Source of the DNA: Ophiosphaerella korrae
Lineage: Eukaryota > Ascomycota > Dothideomycetes > Pleosporales > Phaeosphaeriaceae
Assembly (NCBI GenBank): GCA_028456385.1
Contig: JALNQF010000288.1
Location: 1-53,243 of the forward strand
DNA length: 53,243 nucleotides
Direction of reading: 5' to 3'
The position numbers and the translations under genes are program-made. Positions 11,065 to 22,554 of this stretch are shown piece after piece; within the stretch, counting starts at the first letter, position 1; each line of letters starts with the position of its first letter. A model generated the notes under the pieces. The model was not told the DNA's origin. It did no database searches and saw nothing but the letters and a program-made list of their open reading frames with translations.

Positions 11065-11360
11065 AAATAACGTCGCGATGAGTCGGCTCTATTCGAGCCT
11101 TCGATTGGGCAAGCGATATATCTTCATTGTTAGGAAGGTCGCCGCTGCCTGAGGCGACGACGGTGTGCCCTGCGCCAACCGCAGCGTTTCAGCCTCGCTG
11201 CAGGCTGACCTGGCAAGGCAGAGCGGGCGGCTGTCTCAGCCTGGCAAACATGGACATGGGATATCTCTGCCCATCCTCCAGCCTGATCCTACTCCCCTAT
11301 CGATACCTTCTCTCCCACATCAAGCGCACGCCCCGCTGGAGCGAGCATTGAACTTCGACC

Positions 11361-14300
11361 ATGGGGCAGGAATCCAGCGTACCGAGGCCGAACCGAGGCC
11401 GGGTTCGGCTGGTGACTAGCGACGATATTGGCCTAAAGGTGCTCCGCCAGGCAACACCAGAGGCAGCCCAGAGCCCCGAGTGCGTCGAGTGCGTCCTCCT
11501 ACTTTTCTCCTCGTGATTTATCCATTCGGCACTATACTCATACATCTAGCATCGTCGCGATTCACGGCATCGGCGCCCACCCGAACGATGGCTGGTGCAG
11601 GAATGTCGGTACTGAGGAAAGCCCACAGTGGGTCAACTGGCTCGATGAGGACGGCATGCTGCCGGCGGTGGCGCCGAGTGCGCGCATCATGCGATACGGA
11701 TACGAGTCGAAGTGGTTCGGAGAAGGGGCGTTACGCCAGAAGGCGTCAACGGTTGCACAACGGTTGCTACTAGCCCTGAAGCGGGAGAGAAAGGTGAGAC
11801 TGTGTGTTAGACATATCACCGTTGCTTACATAGTCAGGAGTACCCGTATCGGCCGCTGATCTTCATAGCGCACTGCTTCGGCGGGCTGGTTGTGCTGAAG
11901 GTAAGCTGGTGAGCTAAGAACGGGATATGACCAGCACTAACGGTTTACAGGCGCTCGTGGATGCCCGACACGGCGCAAAGAGTGAATGGCCTGGCATATA
12001 CGCATCAACCACCGGTCTGATCTTCTTCGGTACGCCGTTTCGCGGCGCGGAGGGCATGAGCCAGATAGAGATGCTCGAGGCAGCGCGGAGGGAGTACGAG
12101 GAGGAAGAAGTGCAGACGGACGTCCTGAAGATACTGGAGCCAGGGAATGAGTTTCTTCAGGACCTGGTTGACCAGTTTGGAAAGACACGGAGGGAGGCAG
12201 ACAAGGCTGCGGTTGCATGCTTCTATGAGCTCAAGTCAAGCAACATTGGAAAGATTGTGGGTAATAAGGATCACATCGTAAGTTTAGGAAGGAGTCTGCA
12301 TTTTACTGAGAATAACCGTTTGCCACAGCGATTTGTGGTCAGCGAGAGCTCTGGCTGCCTCGACCTGTCTGATTCGACGAGCAAATTCTCGCTCTCACGG
12401 AGCCACTTTGATATGAACAAGTTTGGGAAGCCTACAGAGGAAGACTTTCAGACAGTAAAGGGAGTGGTTGAGGAGATGATTGAGGGATCCCCTAGACTTG
12501 TGGCGGCTCGATGTAAACGTAATCATTCCTCTTCCTAGAGCTTGTTAGCGAACATATGACTAATGGGCTCGAAGCTAAGAGACCGCTTTCGGAACATTAT
12601 CATGTCCCACACATCGCCGTACCTCGGTTTTTTGGTAGAGAGAAGTTAATCGCGGAACTGCAGACCTTCCTACTAAAATCACGAGAGCAGCACGATAAGC
12701 CAAATGTAGCTGTACTACAAGCCTTAGGTGGACAAGGCAAGAGTCAGATTGCCTTGGAGTTATGCCGGAAGCTTAGGAAGGATTGCCGCGGCGTGTTCTG
12801 GCTCGATGCAGCCTCGAAGGCAACGTTAGAGCGGAGCTTTGAAGGACTCGCTGGGAAACTGGACCAACTGGCAGACAGCCGCCTAGAAGATGCGGAATCG
12901 AAGGTAAGGTTTGTGTTAGATACGATTCAAGACTGGAAGGAACCGTGGTTGATGGTTTATGACAACTACGACCGCCCCGATGTGTTCACGGATATAAAAC
13001 AGTTCCTACCTAAGAGTACGTCTATCCACACTGTGGATGCTTCTATGCTAATTGCTTTAGATGGACTAGGCAGCGTAATCTTTACAAGCAGGCACGAGGC
13101 CACAAAGGTGCTTGGGCGCCACGTTCGAGTTCCCTCGATGATGAATGATGGAGGCGTTGAGCTACTCCTTAGAGACATGTCGGGTGAGGAGATAGAAAGC
13201 AACCGAATCCATGGAGAGGACATCGTTCGCAGACTTGGGGGGTTAGCTCTCGCTATCGAACAGGCCGCTGCGTACCTATCCTTCAACCAGATAGCGCTAC
13301 CTGATTTTATTGATGGATACAAAAGAAAGAAGGCAAAAGTACTGAAGTATATGCGCGAGGAACTCTGGGAGTACCAGAAATTAAGAGACGGGTCGGAGCA
13401 AAGCGAGGCGTTTAACGCATTCACGACGTGGGAGATGTCATTTGAACAAGTGGAACGGCATGATGAAGCGCGCAAGGGTCATATTACGCGCTTCCTCAAC
13501 GTGACCGCCTTCCTCGAGCCTTCTCATATCGGCAGTTATCTGTTCGAAACGTACGTCGCAGAAGCGGACGATCCATTCCCATGGCTCGACATATTTAGAC
13601 GTCAAAGAGGTCTCTCAGACGAAGAGACTGACTCCGATACCGACTCTAGTACTGATCAAGCATCCTTTACATACAATGGTGAGCAGACGAGCTGGAGTGC
13701 AGATCAGTTCTGGTCGACTATAGAGCGCCTTCGCCGGCTCTCTCTGGTGCAGAGCATTGAAAAGAAGCCTACCGTCTGGTTTTCTATTCATCCAGTAATC
13801 AGTGACTGGTTGCAGTTACGGGAACGGAAACGATCCAGCCGAGAAAAGATATTACGCGAGACTATAAGGCTGATGAGCGTGGTTGTGGAATCTACTTTTG
13901 CGGAAGTTGCGGATGCATCTAAAAGACAGCAGTTGCTAGCACATCTAGATTCTTGTCAGACCGGTTCGCGGCATATAAAGCTTACTAAATCCCTTGGATG
14001 TGTGGATATGAGAAAGGAGACAATCTCGTTTGGGAGGTTTTATCAAAACCAGGGAAAATATGATAGATCTAAGGAACTATATGAGGCTCTATTAAAGGAA
14101 GATAGGCATAGTCTCGATATAAGCGATAGGAAGCTGTTGCAAAGCATGGCCAACCTGGCGTCGACGTACCGGGATCAAGGCCGGTGGAAGGATGCCGAAG
14201 AGCTGGAGGTGCAAGTAATGGAGATAGGAAAGGGAGTACTTGGGGAGGAGCATCCAGACACGCTGACCAGTATGGGCGACCTAGCGTCAACGCTTTGGAA

Positions 14301-15567
14301 TCAAGGCCGGTGGAAGGAGGCCGAAGAGCTGGAGGTGCAAGTAATAGAGATGAGAAAGAGGTTACTTGGGGAGGAGCATCCAGACACGCTGGCCAGTATA
14401 GCCAACCTAGCATCAACGTACCAGAATCAAGGCCGGTGGAAGGATGCCGAAGAGCTGGAGGTGCAAGTAATAGAGATGAGAAAGAGGTTACTTGGGGAGG
14501 AGCATCTAGACACGCTGACTAGTATGGCCAACCTAGCGTCAACGTACCAGAGTCAAGGCCGATGGAAGGAGGCTGAAGAGCTAGAGGTGCAAGTAATGGA
14601 GATGAGAAAGAGAGTACTTGGGGAGGAGCATCCAGACACGCTAACCAGTATGGCCAACCTAGCGTCAATATACCAGAGTCAAGGCCGGTGGAAGGAGGCC
14701 GAAGAGCTGGAGGTGCAAGTAATGGAGATAAGAAAGAGGTTACTTGGGGAGGAGCATCCAGACACGCTGACTAGTATAGGCAACCTAGCGTCAACGCTCT
14801 GGAATCAAGGCCAGTAGAAGGAGGCTGAAGAGCTAGAGGTGCAAGTAATAGAGATGAGAAAGAGGGTACTTGGGGAGGAGCATCCAGACACGCTGACTAG
14901 TATAGGCAACCTAGCGTCAACGCTCTGGAATCAAGGCCAGTAGAAGGAGGCTGAAGAGCTAGAGGTGCAAGTAATAGAGATGAGAAAGAGGTTACTTGGG
15001 GAGGAGCATCCAGACACGCTGACTAGTATGGCCAACCTAGCGTTAACGTACCAGAATCAAGGCCGGTGGAAGGAGGCCGAAGAGCTGGAGGTGCAAGTAA
15101 TGGAGATGGGAAAGAGGGTGCTTGGGGAGGAGCATCCCTCCACGCTAACCAGTATGGCCAACCTAGCGTCAACGTACCATGATCAAGGCCGGTGGAAGGA
15201 GGCCGAAGAGCTAGAGGTGCAAGTAATGGAGATGAGAAAGAGGTTACTTGGGGAGGAGCATCCAGACACGCTAACCAGTATGGCCAACCTAGCGTCAACG
15301 TACCAGGATCAAGGCCGGTGGAAGGAGGCCGAAGAGCTGGAGGTGCAAGTAATGGAGATAAGAAAGAGGGTACTTGGGGAGGAGCATCCAGACACGCTAA
15401 CCAGTATGGCCAACCTAGCACACACGTGGAAATCCCAAAGCCGGAACGAAGAAGCTATCTCATTGCTGGAAAAGTGCTTCGAGCTACAGAAGCAAATCCT
15501 TGGGACTTGCCATCCAGACACAGAGACTTCGCTCGAAGCTTTAACCGTGTGGCGAATAGAGGAGTGA
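11361..15567 (+). CDS. NLR: alpha/beta-hydrolase, NB-ARC, TPR array; two TAGs
   Basis: I predict six exons: 11361-11488 (or 11479), 11550-11793, 11838-11900, 11951-12277, 12329-12518 and 12575-15567. They join in one frame of 1,314 codons. Residues about 40-310 form the PGAP1/SesB-like alpha/beta-hydrolase often found at the head of fungal NLRs (DIVAIHGIGAHPND, then LIFIAHCFGGLVVLK, FFGTPFRGAE and KFSLSRSHFDMNKFGKP). The nucleophile position is Cys (HCFGG) rather than the usual Ser. An NB-ARC NTPase follows, with P-loop GGQGKS near 12727, Walker B-like WLMVYDNYD, VIFTSRHEAT and LGGLALAIEQAAAYL. The C-terminus is eleven 42-residue TPR_10/12-type repeats. TAG codons at 14815-14817 and 14941-14943 (codons 1065 and 1107) interrupt repeats 6 and 7; without readthrough the product ends at 1,064 residues. 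Such receptors are implicated in fungal non-self recognition. The last splice junction is the least certain. Confidence 0.8.
14143..15528 (+). repeat. 126-bp TPR-coding tandem array, 11 units
   Basis: Eleven consecutive units of exactly 126 bases encode 42-residue TPRs of the form NLAxTYxxQGRWKEAEELEV. Ten are almost identical and the eleventh is diverged. Most differences between units are G-to-A on the coding strand in TG or CG context (ATG/ATA, CTG/CTA, CGGTGG/CAGTAG), consistent with RIP acting on the opposite strand. High identity implies recent expansion or gene conversion. Confidence 0.95.
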
Positions 15568-15697
15568 TCGATACAGATCTAATACTGCTTTATTTTTGTA
15601 GAATAAAAGTTAATACACATGCGGAACAGGTTAGGTTGTGTAAGCTTGTTTATCAGCAATACTTAACAGTGATGAAAGTAACTTGCCACCGGATTTT

Positions 15698-15752
15698 GCC
15701 ACTACAGACAGGGAGGGCGGCCGACCCGCACCGGCCACAGGGTTGTGAAGTG
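15698..15752 (+). repeat. Dispersed GC-rich motif, copy B
   Basis: This copy lies about 130 bp downstream of the NLR stop. It shares its 5' shoulder TTGCCACTAYAGRCAKGGAG with copy C, which follows the TPR pseudogene at 46.3 kb. The two 3' flanks therefore look paralogous. Confidence 0.75.
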
Positions 15753-15878
15753 GCGATTCTGTGGGTGTTCTCACCGAGTTGACTGGAAGTCAACTTACAG
15801 CGGGCTCAATGCCTTTTTCTAACGATCCACACGGGGGAACCTCGGATGAATAAGAGCACGTGACTTACTTTGATCTAT

Positions 15879-16220
15879 TGTCAGATGAGCTGGCTTACGA
15901 GCCAGCTCACGAATCAATTCGAATGACGATTGAGATGGCGATGGCGATCGATCTGGCATCGCGTTCGCGATGCTGGTTCGCCACTAACTCAACCACAACT
16001 CAACAACTCAACTACTGCGCATCAACGCACCAGCGCCAATCGGAGAACTAAGCCAATACGGTGGCCAGCCACGAAACTATAACGACTCTCCACCACCGAG
16101 TCGGAACTGCGACGAGTATATAGACTGGAGGAGAGAGCAGCAGACACGAGAAATCAATGAACTCAATTCGAATTAATTCAATCAATTTTACATCATCAAT
16201 CAGTGACCATAAATCTGACA
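15879..16220 (-). mobile_element. Copia-type solo LTR, reverse orientation
   Basis: This 342-bp block starts TGTCAG and ends CTGACA, and it is similar along its length to the LTR copies at 24224, 30762, 41113 and 47007. The last of those directly follows a copia RNase H end, which identifies the family. No matching 5-bp target duplication is visible. Internal GAGATGGCGATGGCGATC sequence is shared with the other minus-oriented copies. Confidence 0.75.
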
Positions 16221-16335
16221 CTAACAGACTATTGGTAACTTAGACCTATGATAACCTGGTAAATCGGAAAAATAATCTCTGCCTCCCAGCGAGTATCGCT
16301 CAATTATATAATTTACTAGAGAACCAGCTAATAAA

Positions 16336-18524
16336 TCAAACGAGTATGAAATCATGTAGCTTTATACCTTGGTCTTGCAGCGCCGCCCGCGAAAGCCTTG
16401 GATCCGAGTTAATAATCTCTCCAGTGTGCTTGTTCCTGAAGTACTGTGTGTATAAGGCATCATCTCTCGTCCGCGCCTTTGGTACTCGCTCCCATTCAGC
16501 TTGCAGCATTGGTAAACGAGGGTCCTCGTCAGTATATTGCCTGGTCTGCGTATTCCAGTATAACGGTACAGCCCAGCCGTCCTGAAACTTTACGTGGATT
16601 TCCCAACCCGAGGGTAGTTGTCCCAGGATGCTTTCACCATCCATGATACCATGAACGAAGCACGGCCCAACTACTAGGTACTCTGATCCAGAAGTGATTG
16701 GTCTCAGCAGGAGGGGTACAAGGCAGCCTAGGAGGATGCATATGCAATCACCTATCGGCATAACTTGTGAGTATCAAGTTTATAGAGTTTAGCATGGAAT
16801 GACACACCTATCTGACTTCCGGTCGGCCCTACCCCTATGTAACCTCCCTGAGTCTTGAAAAACACTCTATCGCCAGCTTCGAACAGTTTTAAGCCCGGAA
16901 TGTCAATGTTGTTATAGCCGGTGGCCGCGAAACCGTCACGGAGGCTGGCCAAAGTCGGAAGCTTTTGGTGTTCGGGATATCTGTCAATTACCCTTCCACT
17001 ACATAACACTTCCAGGGACGCGTCGAGTACTGTACCTCCTGCAACATACTTGGCGGCGGGTTGACCATTTTCCTGAAAAAATAAATTTCTAAACGCCATT
17101 TGCGCAACTCCGCCCTGGGAAATGTCTACACCAGATGCGAGCCACTCTATACTACAAACCTGTAATCCCGCAACTGTGAGCCTGTTTCCAGAGTTTTCCT
17201 GCATGCTTACAACTGCAGATGAGAGTCCGGAAGCTGCCCTGTCGCCGGCTGTGAGAAAGGTCGGATAGTTTTGCCGGTCTGCTAGATTTGGTACCCAGCT
17301 CGGACCATCATCGGCCCGATCTTCAGTGTCACAATGCAGGAGTAGGTCCAAACGTTTGGTAGCAATAATCGAGGCCTTGAACGCACTCATATACACATCC
17401 ATCACCGGTAGGGTGTATTGCGGGTTTATCATATCACACACTGATGGAGGTGCAATACTCAAGATACCATAGATCTTGTCCCTTGGATCCGTGCACTTGC
17501 AGGTCTTCGCTCGAAAAAGGAGGCGGGAGAGATTCAACAGATTTGTCGGGTACGCACTCAGCTTTATCGTTTGCAATGATTTGAGTAGATCTTGCGGAAC
17601 AAGCTCGCGCCCGTCGAGAGACAAAATTGCATAGCGCATCAAGGCCCACGGAAGACATTCGTAGCCGCATTGCACAATGGAATGGCGGCTGCTAAGTTGC
17701 GCTTCCTGAAGAATCCATACGCGATGAAACCATTCGCGGCTGAAGAATGACTCTAGAGATGTCCAGGTCTTTTCATCATAAGGCAGTGGGCCTCTGTAAA
17801 GCCACGTCGGCTCAGAGGCACCAGGGGCGTCCCCCACATTTAGATCTACCGTGTGTACAATTTGCTCGGCAAGGAACTTGAGGGTCTTGATAGCTTGCCC
17901 ACTATCGGACGACTCTTCACCAAGCCAAAAAACAGTTCTTTGGGCACGCGAGTAAATATTGCCCATCCGTTTAACTTGCGTATTTCTCTCTTCTATGTCG
18001 TTCTGATTGATACAGACAGCATCTATCCAGAGGGTGCGGGTTTTCCGTTCGTCCCGTAGGTGCCGGAGAGCTGACGCGAGATTGGTACGAATCTTGAATA
18101 GCGTAATTGAATCTGTCTGCTGAAGAATATCTGACGAATTTACGATTTGGGAGAGAATCTCGTTACCTGGAGGACCCCAGGTATATGACAAAGCCTCGTA
18201 TCTTGGCTCGTGGTTGACTTCTTCAGGCGGGTCGTACGCAGCACGATCGAAGTTCGGATCAGGGTGATCCCATTGGTTAAGGCCACCTTTCTCCCAGAAG
18301 AAGTAACGCCCGTCGAGCGATTCTAGGGCATTCCAGTTCTGGGGTAGCGTCTGTCGAATACGGTCTATGGGCAGTCTCTTCGAGGGAGGTACTTGCGGGG
18401 TTGGCAGAAAGGGAACATGGACAATTTCGAACTTGATGTCGTCGTTAAAGGAGCCTGGCCATAGACGCAAAAGTCTTATCTCCTCTCTCTCCACATTTAG
18501 CGGTGCATACGAATACGGTGCCAT
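16336..18524 (-). CDS. HET-domain protein with three WW-like segments
   Basis: Two exons (18524-16808 and 16751-16336) around a 56-base intron give 710 residues. The start is placed at MAPYSYAPLN rather than at an upstream in-frame Met, because HET proteins of this type begin that way. A WW-like segment lies at about 60-90 (LPQNWNALESLDGRYFFW..NQWDHPDP). The HET domain follows from about 109, with YEALSYTWGPP, LWIDAVCINQNDIEERN, AQRTVFWLGEES and WFHRVWILQEAQLS. After the intron comes the usual C-terminal fold of the family (GDCICILLG, then YLVVGPCFVHGIMDGE). Two more WW-like units follow at about 617-652 (LPSGWEIHVKFQDGW..YTDEDPRL) and 658-692 (WERVPKARTRDDALY..INSDPRL). HET domains mediate cell death in vegetative incompatibility in other fungi; the role here is inferred. 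The frame is intact. Confidence 0.88.
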
Positions 18525-20144
18525 ATTTCTTTTCAGGGTAGTTAGCAAGACGAGAAAGAAGATTAGGGTGGTTAGATTACACATTACACATCCTAAGGTT
18601 AATCACTGAACAAGAGAGTCTCTCCAACTACTATTAGACTTACTTTGCTAGCTTATGTGTGCTGATGGAGGATTGCAAGTGTAAAGGTAACCGCCTGGGT
18701 TGATAGCAACCCTATTCCTATATGAATACCCCGCGTCGCCAACACATGGCCAATATCAGCCACAGTCTTGGCGATCGCGATATTAACCGCTCAAGCGAGA
18801 AGTGACCAGCAGCGCCAATAGCAGCGGCGACGAGGGCGGGGGTGCGCGAGCGGGAATGTGCGCGAGCGCGGGGATAAGCGCGGGAATAAGCGCGAGCGCG
18901 GCAGCAGCAGCAGCAGCGTTAGCGGCAGAGGCGGGCGCGGGCGCGGGCACTAAGATCTTTTTAGGGGGCCTCCCAAGTTTCTTGCGGAGCCCACCGCGCC
19001 GAGGAAAAGGCGGGGGCGAGCGAGCAGCAGCAGCAGCGTCGTCGCAGGCCTCGGGCGCCAGCGCGCGCAGCGATTTTGGTTTTAGACTATTACACGTTAG
19101 CAAGTATTCAGAAGGAGCAAGGGCAAGCGCCGGCAAAAGGCGCCACGATGAAAGCGGCTATCCAAATACGTACAAGGCGTGGGTGGCACGATGTTGTTTC
19201 TACACAAGGAGCAAAGCGCGAGAGCTTTGTTTTGATGCATGGTAAGACAACAATTTGCATGGGATTTTTCAGAGGTCTGCGGAGCTCAACTTAGATGAGC
19301 GGCTACGTTACTCATCTAGGGAGGGTGTTGCAGAAAACTCGTGTATCGGAGCTGCTCGCTAGAGCAAATCAGGCTCCACTCGGAGCTCGGGGCAGCGAAG
19401 CCCTGATGGCCGAACTCGCTCTACAAGCTCTGGGTATAAGAGCTCTACCAATCAATAGCTGGCAGAATCAATCATCTACCCTCCCACTCCATTCCTAAGC
19501 TCGTGTTTTCCGTTACAGGAAACATATACTCCCTAAGCGGGAAATCGGCCCGAGCTCGGTGGCCTGCTGCTTTGATCTGATCTAGAAACCAGACTTCCCT
19601 CGCTGGTTTACCCTTCCTCTACCATCCCCCTCTTCCCCCCTTCTCCCCTTCTCCCTTCTCCCCCAGCGACGCCGCGCCTTATCTTTATTGGACCACTCGA
19701 CCCGCTCCCCATGAGGCATTCCCTACCTCCTGTGCATCCATGCGAATGCCGCGCCGCCCATACTCGACCCAATTTTGGTACCCTTTAGGCTGGCGATACC
19801 GTAGCATCTTGTGGCGTTTCCGATGCCCTCGTTCGCGACCGTCTCTCTCCTTTGGGGCGGCCACTGTAGCCATACGTTGCCCTCGGGCTCGCACGCACCT
19901 TCAGAGGCGACGCTTGTGATTGTCCTCTTTCCCTCTCTCCAACTTCGAGCCGTGTCTCTAGATCACCCTCCCCTCAGCGGGGTCTTCGCCCGCTGCGGCA
20001 CCGGCAACTCTCTACGAAACGTGCGGTACGGATGTTCGCGGGGATCGTCACCACTGGCTGCCTCGCAATATCCGAGCCGGTTTCAAGCTGAGAGGGAGCC
20101 TGACTGCGGCCCGCATTCGAGCAATGGGTAACATGGTGACTTAT
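18525..20144. other. Intergenic with GC-rich Ala-codon tract
   Basis: From about 18781 to 19075 the DNA is strikingly GC-rich, with GCG/GCA repeats (GCAGCAGCAGCAGCAG near 18898 and 19023). Both strands are open and would give Ala/Pro-rich peptides; the minus frame includes an AT-hook-like KKLGRPPKKI. A C/T-rich tract at 19612-19672 resembles a fungal promoter pyrimidine run, but the open frames after it are not recognisable. No gene is called. Confidence 0.4.
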
Positions 20145-21003
20145 TGGTAGGGCTATTCTTGAAGGGGTTAGTAAGTTATACGCCAAGTCCGTCACGATGC
20201 TCGTCGAACGAATGGTCCGACACCATGTCCAGTGACTGGGACGTCGCAACCCGGAATGTACTCTGCATGGCAACAGATTCCTCCTTTGTCATCTTGCCCT
20301 CGTCCGCAAGCGTTGCGTGCGCCTCCGTTTTTTCCACGTCTTGATTGTATAGTTCTAGGAAGCTATCTACCCTATAGGCCAGAAGAGATATCCGTTGCTT
20401 GCACAAAACCACCAGAGACAGCTTCTGGGATGCTCCTCCCGCAGTTGTTGACAAAGAAGCTTTCTTGCATAGCCACTAGTCCTTCTTCTGGAGTCAAGCT
20501 CAGTATACGTTCATTCTATATGAGATCGGAGGAAACGAACAGTAGCTGTATCCTTGGCAGTTCATTCCATCGTATTCATGACGATAGACCAGGAGTGGTT
20601 TGGCACAGTCGCCGTTGTGGGTGTCATAACACACGAGGCGTTGTCGAATGCACAGTTGCTGCGCGTTATAGTGGACGCCTTGCCTCTTTGAGCGCAGATG
20701 CTCCGAGAAATAGAGATCGAGCTGGTTGGGCCAGTAATAAGTCAGCTGAGCTGCCCTTTCCGCAACGGAGGCAAAGTCTTGCTGAGGTACAAATAGAAAG
20801 CCACCACGATCAGCAATCTCTCATATCATCAAGTGATGTTGCCTTGTTCATATCTTGACGATAGAGCAAGAGACACGTCCAAAGCCCGAAGGCATACGTT
20901 CTCAGAATACAGGACGTAAGCGCAGGTGCGATCACGTGAACATCTAGAAATGGTTTCTCCTTGGAATGCACCTTGAGACGCACCCGGAGACGGAGTCCTA
21001 TCA
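20145..21003 (-). other. Unassigned open segments, possible eroded gene
   Basis: A 107-codon minus-strand open segment from 20820 to the TGA at 20502-20500 has no ATG near its start and a TGA just upstream. It reads as a well-mixed protein (GGFLFVPQQDF, then LTYYWPNQLDLYFSEHLRSK and EYDGMNCQGYSYCSF). An ATG frame upstream (21004-20810) and another downstream (20454-20176) are in different frames, and introns could in principle join them. The downstream piece contains a near-echo (TKEESVAMQSTF against TPEEGLVAMQESF). I do not recognise the family. It may be an unannotated multi-exon gene or a relic. Confidence 0.3.
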
Positions 21004-21140
21004 TCGCTTTGTCCTACTATGAAATAACATTAGATGGATAGGAGGCCATCTCTCACACCTAGCGCACCCCGTGCGAGGATGCTTTCGAGGCTCTTGAACA
21101 TCTAGAGTGCTATACTCTAGTTCATGGTATCCTTATTATA

Positions 21141-22489
21141 CTGTACTAGGACAAAAGTTAGGAACGCCAAGCTTAACTCACCGTGCACCTCCAAACTACG
21201 TCACCACTTCAACCCACCACAACCATGGCTACACCGCGCCGATTTGGACGAGAGATAGATGGAAATGTTCGCAGAAAGCCAAATATGAGTCTGGATAAGC
21301 GCAATAGAATTGTTGAGATGGTATTAGGTGGTGCAGGGCATTCTGAAGTTGCACGCCAGTTCGACTGTACACACTCAGCTGTAACTAAGATTATGAAAAA
21401 ATACCGCGAAATAGGCAACGTCAAAGATAAACCTCGTAGTGGCCGTCCACCTATACTATCGCTACACTAGAAGAAGCTCATCTATCGCAAGGCTCGTGCC
21501 TAGCCAAAGATTGAGTACTTAGAGCTCGCTAAAGCTGCTGTGGTTGTAGCAGCAGATAGGACTCCTTCGAAGCCACCTAGCTACAAGACATTGTACCGCT
21601 TTATTAAAAGACGTGGCCTTACTAAAAATCTATGCAAAAAGCGACCAAAACTCAAGCCTATCTATGCTTAGAAACGCCGGCAGTTCTGTCGACAGTATCG
21701 CTACTTTCAGTGGCACTCGCGTACACTTAAATTCTTAGATGAGTGCTCTCTTCAGAAGGGCTCTAGCCACAACCGTGAGTGGTGCTTTCGGTTCTCGTGG
21801 GAGAAATAGAAGCCAGAGATAATAACTGAGGTTGACGTCCATGGGCGCCCTGCCTAGATAGTATAGGGATCTATATGGCTGGATAAACGAGGTAGACCGC
21901 GCCGCAGTCCACTCATCATTATAGAGAGAGATGAGCGTGCACGACGACGTGGCTACTTAAGCAAAAGTTACATTAAAGCTCTTCGTAGAGGCCTACTGCC
22001 TAACTGGCGGCAGTCTCAGCTTTTCATGCAGGATAATGCGCGCATACACACCTCGCGCGCAACGATGAGATAGATGGCTCAACACCACATCACACCTATA
22101 ACCTGGCTACCTTACTCACCTAACCTTAACCCAATTAAGCACCTCTGGTGGCATCTTAAGAAGCTAATGCATAAGCACTACCCACAATATAATAACTCTT
22201 CACAAGCTGAAGAGGAGTGGGAGGGCTTCTGCAGCGCGTTGAAGGAGTGCTGGCGGCGTATACCAGGTACGCTCATACGCAAGCTCATCTTGAGTATGCC
22301 GAGGAGGATTCAAGCTTGTAGGCGCGCGCAAGGCTGGCAGACTAAGTACTAACTTAATTCTCTTCAAATACATCAAAAAAACCGAGTTTCTATGTAATTT
22401 TAGGTGGTGGGTGGTTGTGAACGATGAGGCGTCAATCTCATGTTGGGTGCGCACGTGCCACGCTGTTCCAAACTTTTGTCCAGTAACTG
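21141..22489 (+). mobile_element. Tc1/mariner element, RIP-inactivated transposase
   Basis: TA-flanked ends carry related inverted repeats: GGACAAAAGTTAGGAAC near the left end and, inverted, GGACAAAAGTTTGGAAC near the right end. The single-exon transposase frame runs from ATG 21225 to 22352 (375 codons). It includes a paired helix-turn-helix (KRNRIVEMVLGG, EVARQFDCTHSAVTKIMKKY), DECSLQKG (first D), MQDNARIHTS (second D) and YSPNLNPIKHLWWHLKK. In the last block the catalytic Glu of the DD34E triad is replaced by Lys (GAG to AAG fits G-to-A). Seven in-frame stops, all TAG, fit CAG-to-TAG or TGG-to-TAG. The element is non-autonomous now. Confidence 0.9.
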
Positions 22490-22554
22490 TAGATGAGCTG
22501 AGTTAGCATTTAATAGAGTAGACATGTATACTTCCCCTAAATTGTGATACGAAT

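Noticed and set aside
15023..15421. Long minus-strand open frame, Pro/Ser-rich and repetitive, opposite the TPR array
   Set aside because: It is the antisense shadow of the 126-bp repeats, whose periodicity in multiples of three keeps several frames open.
14143..15528. Regular spaced repeats that could suggest a CRISPR-like array
   Set aside because: The units are contiguous coding TPRs without spacers, in a eukaryotic gene with introns.
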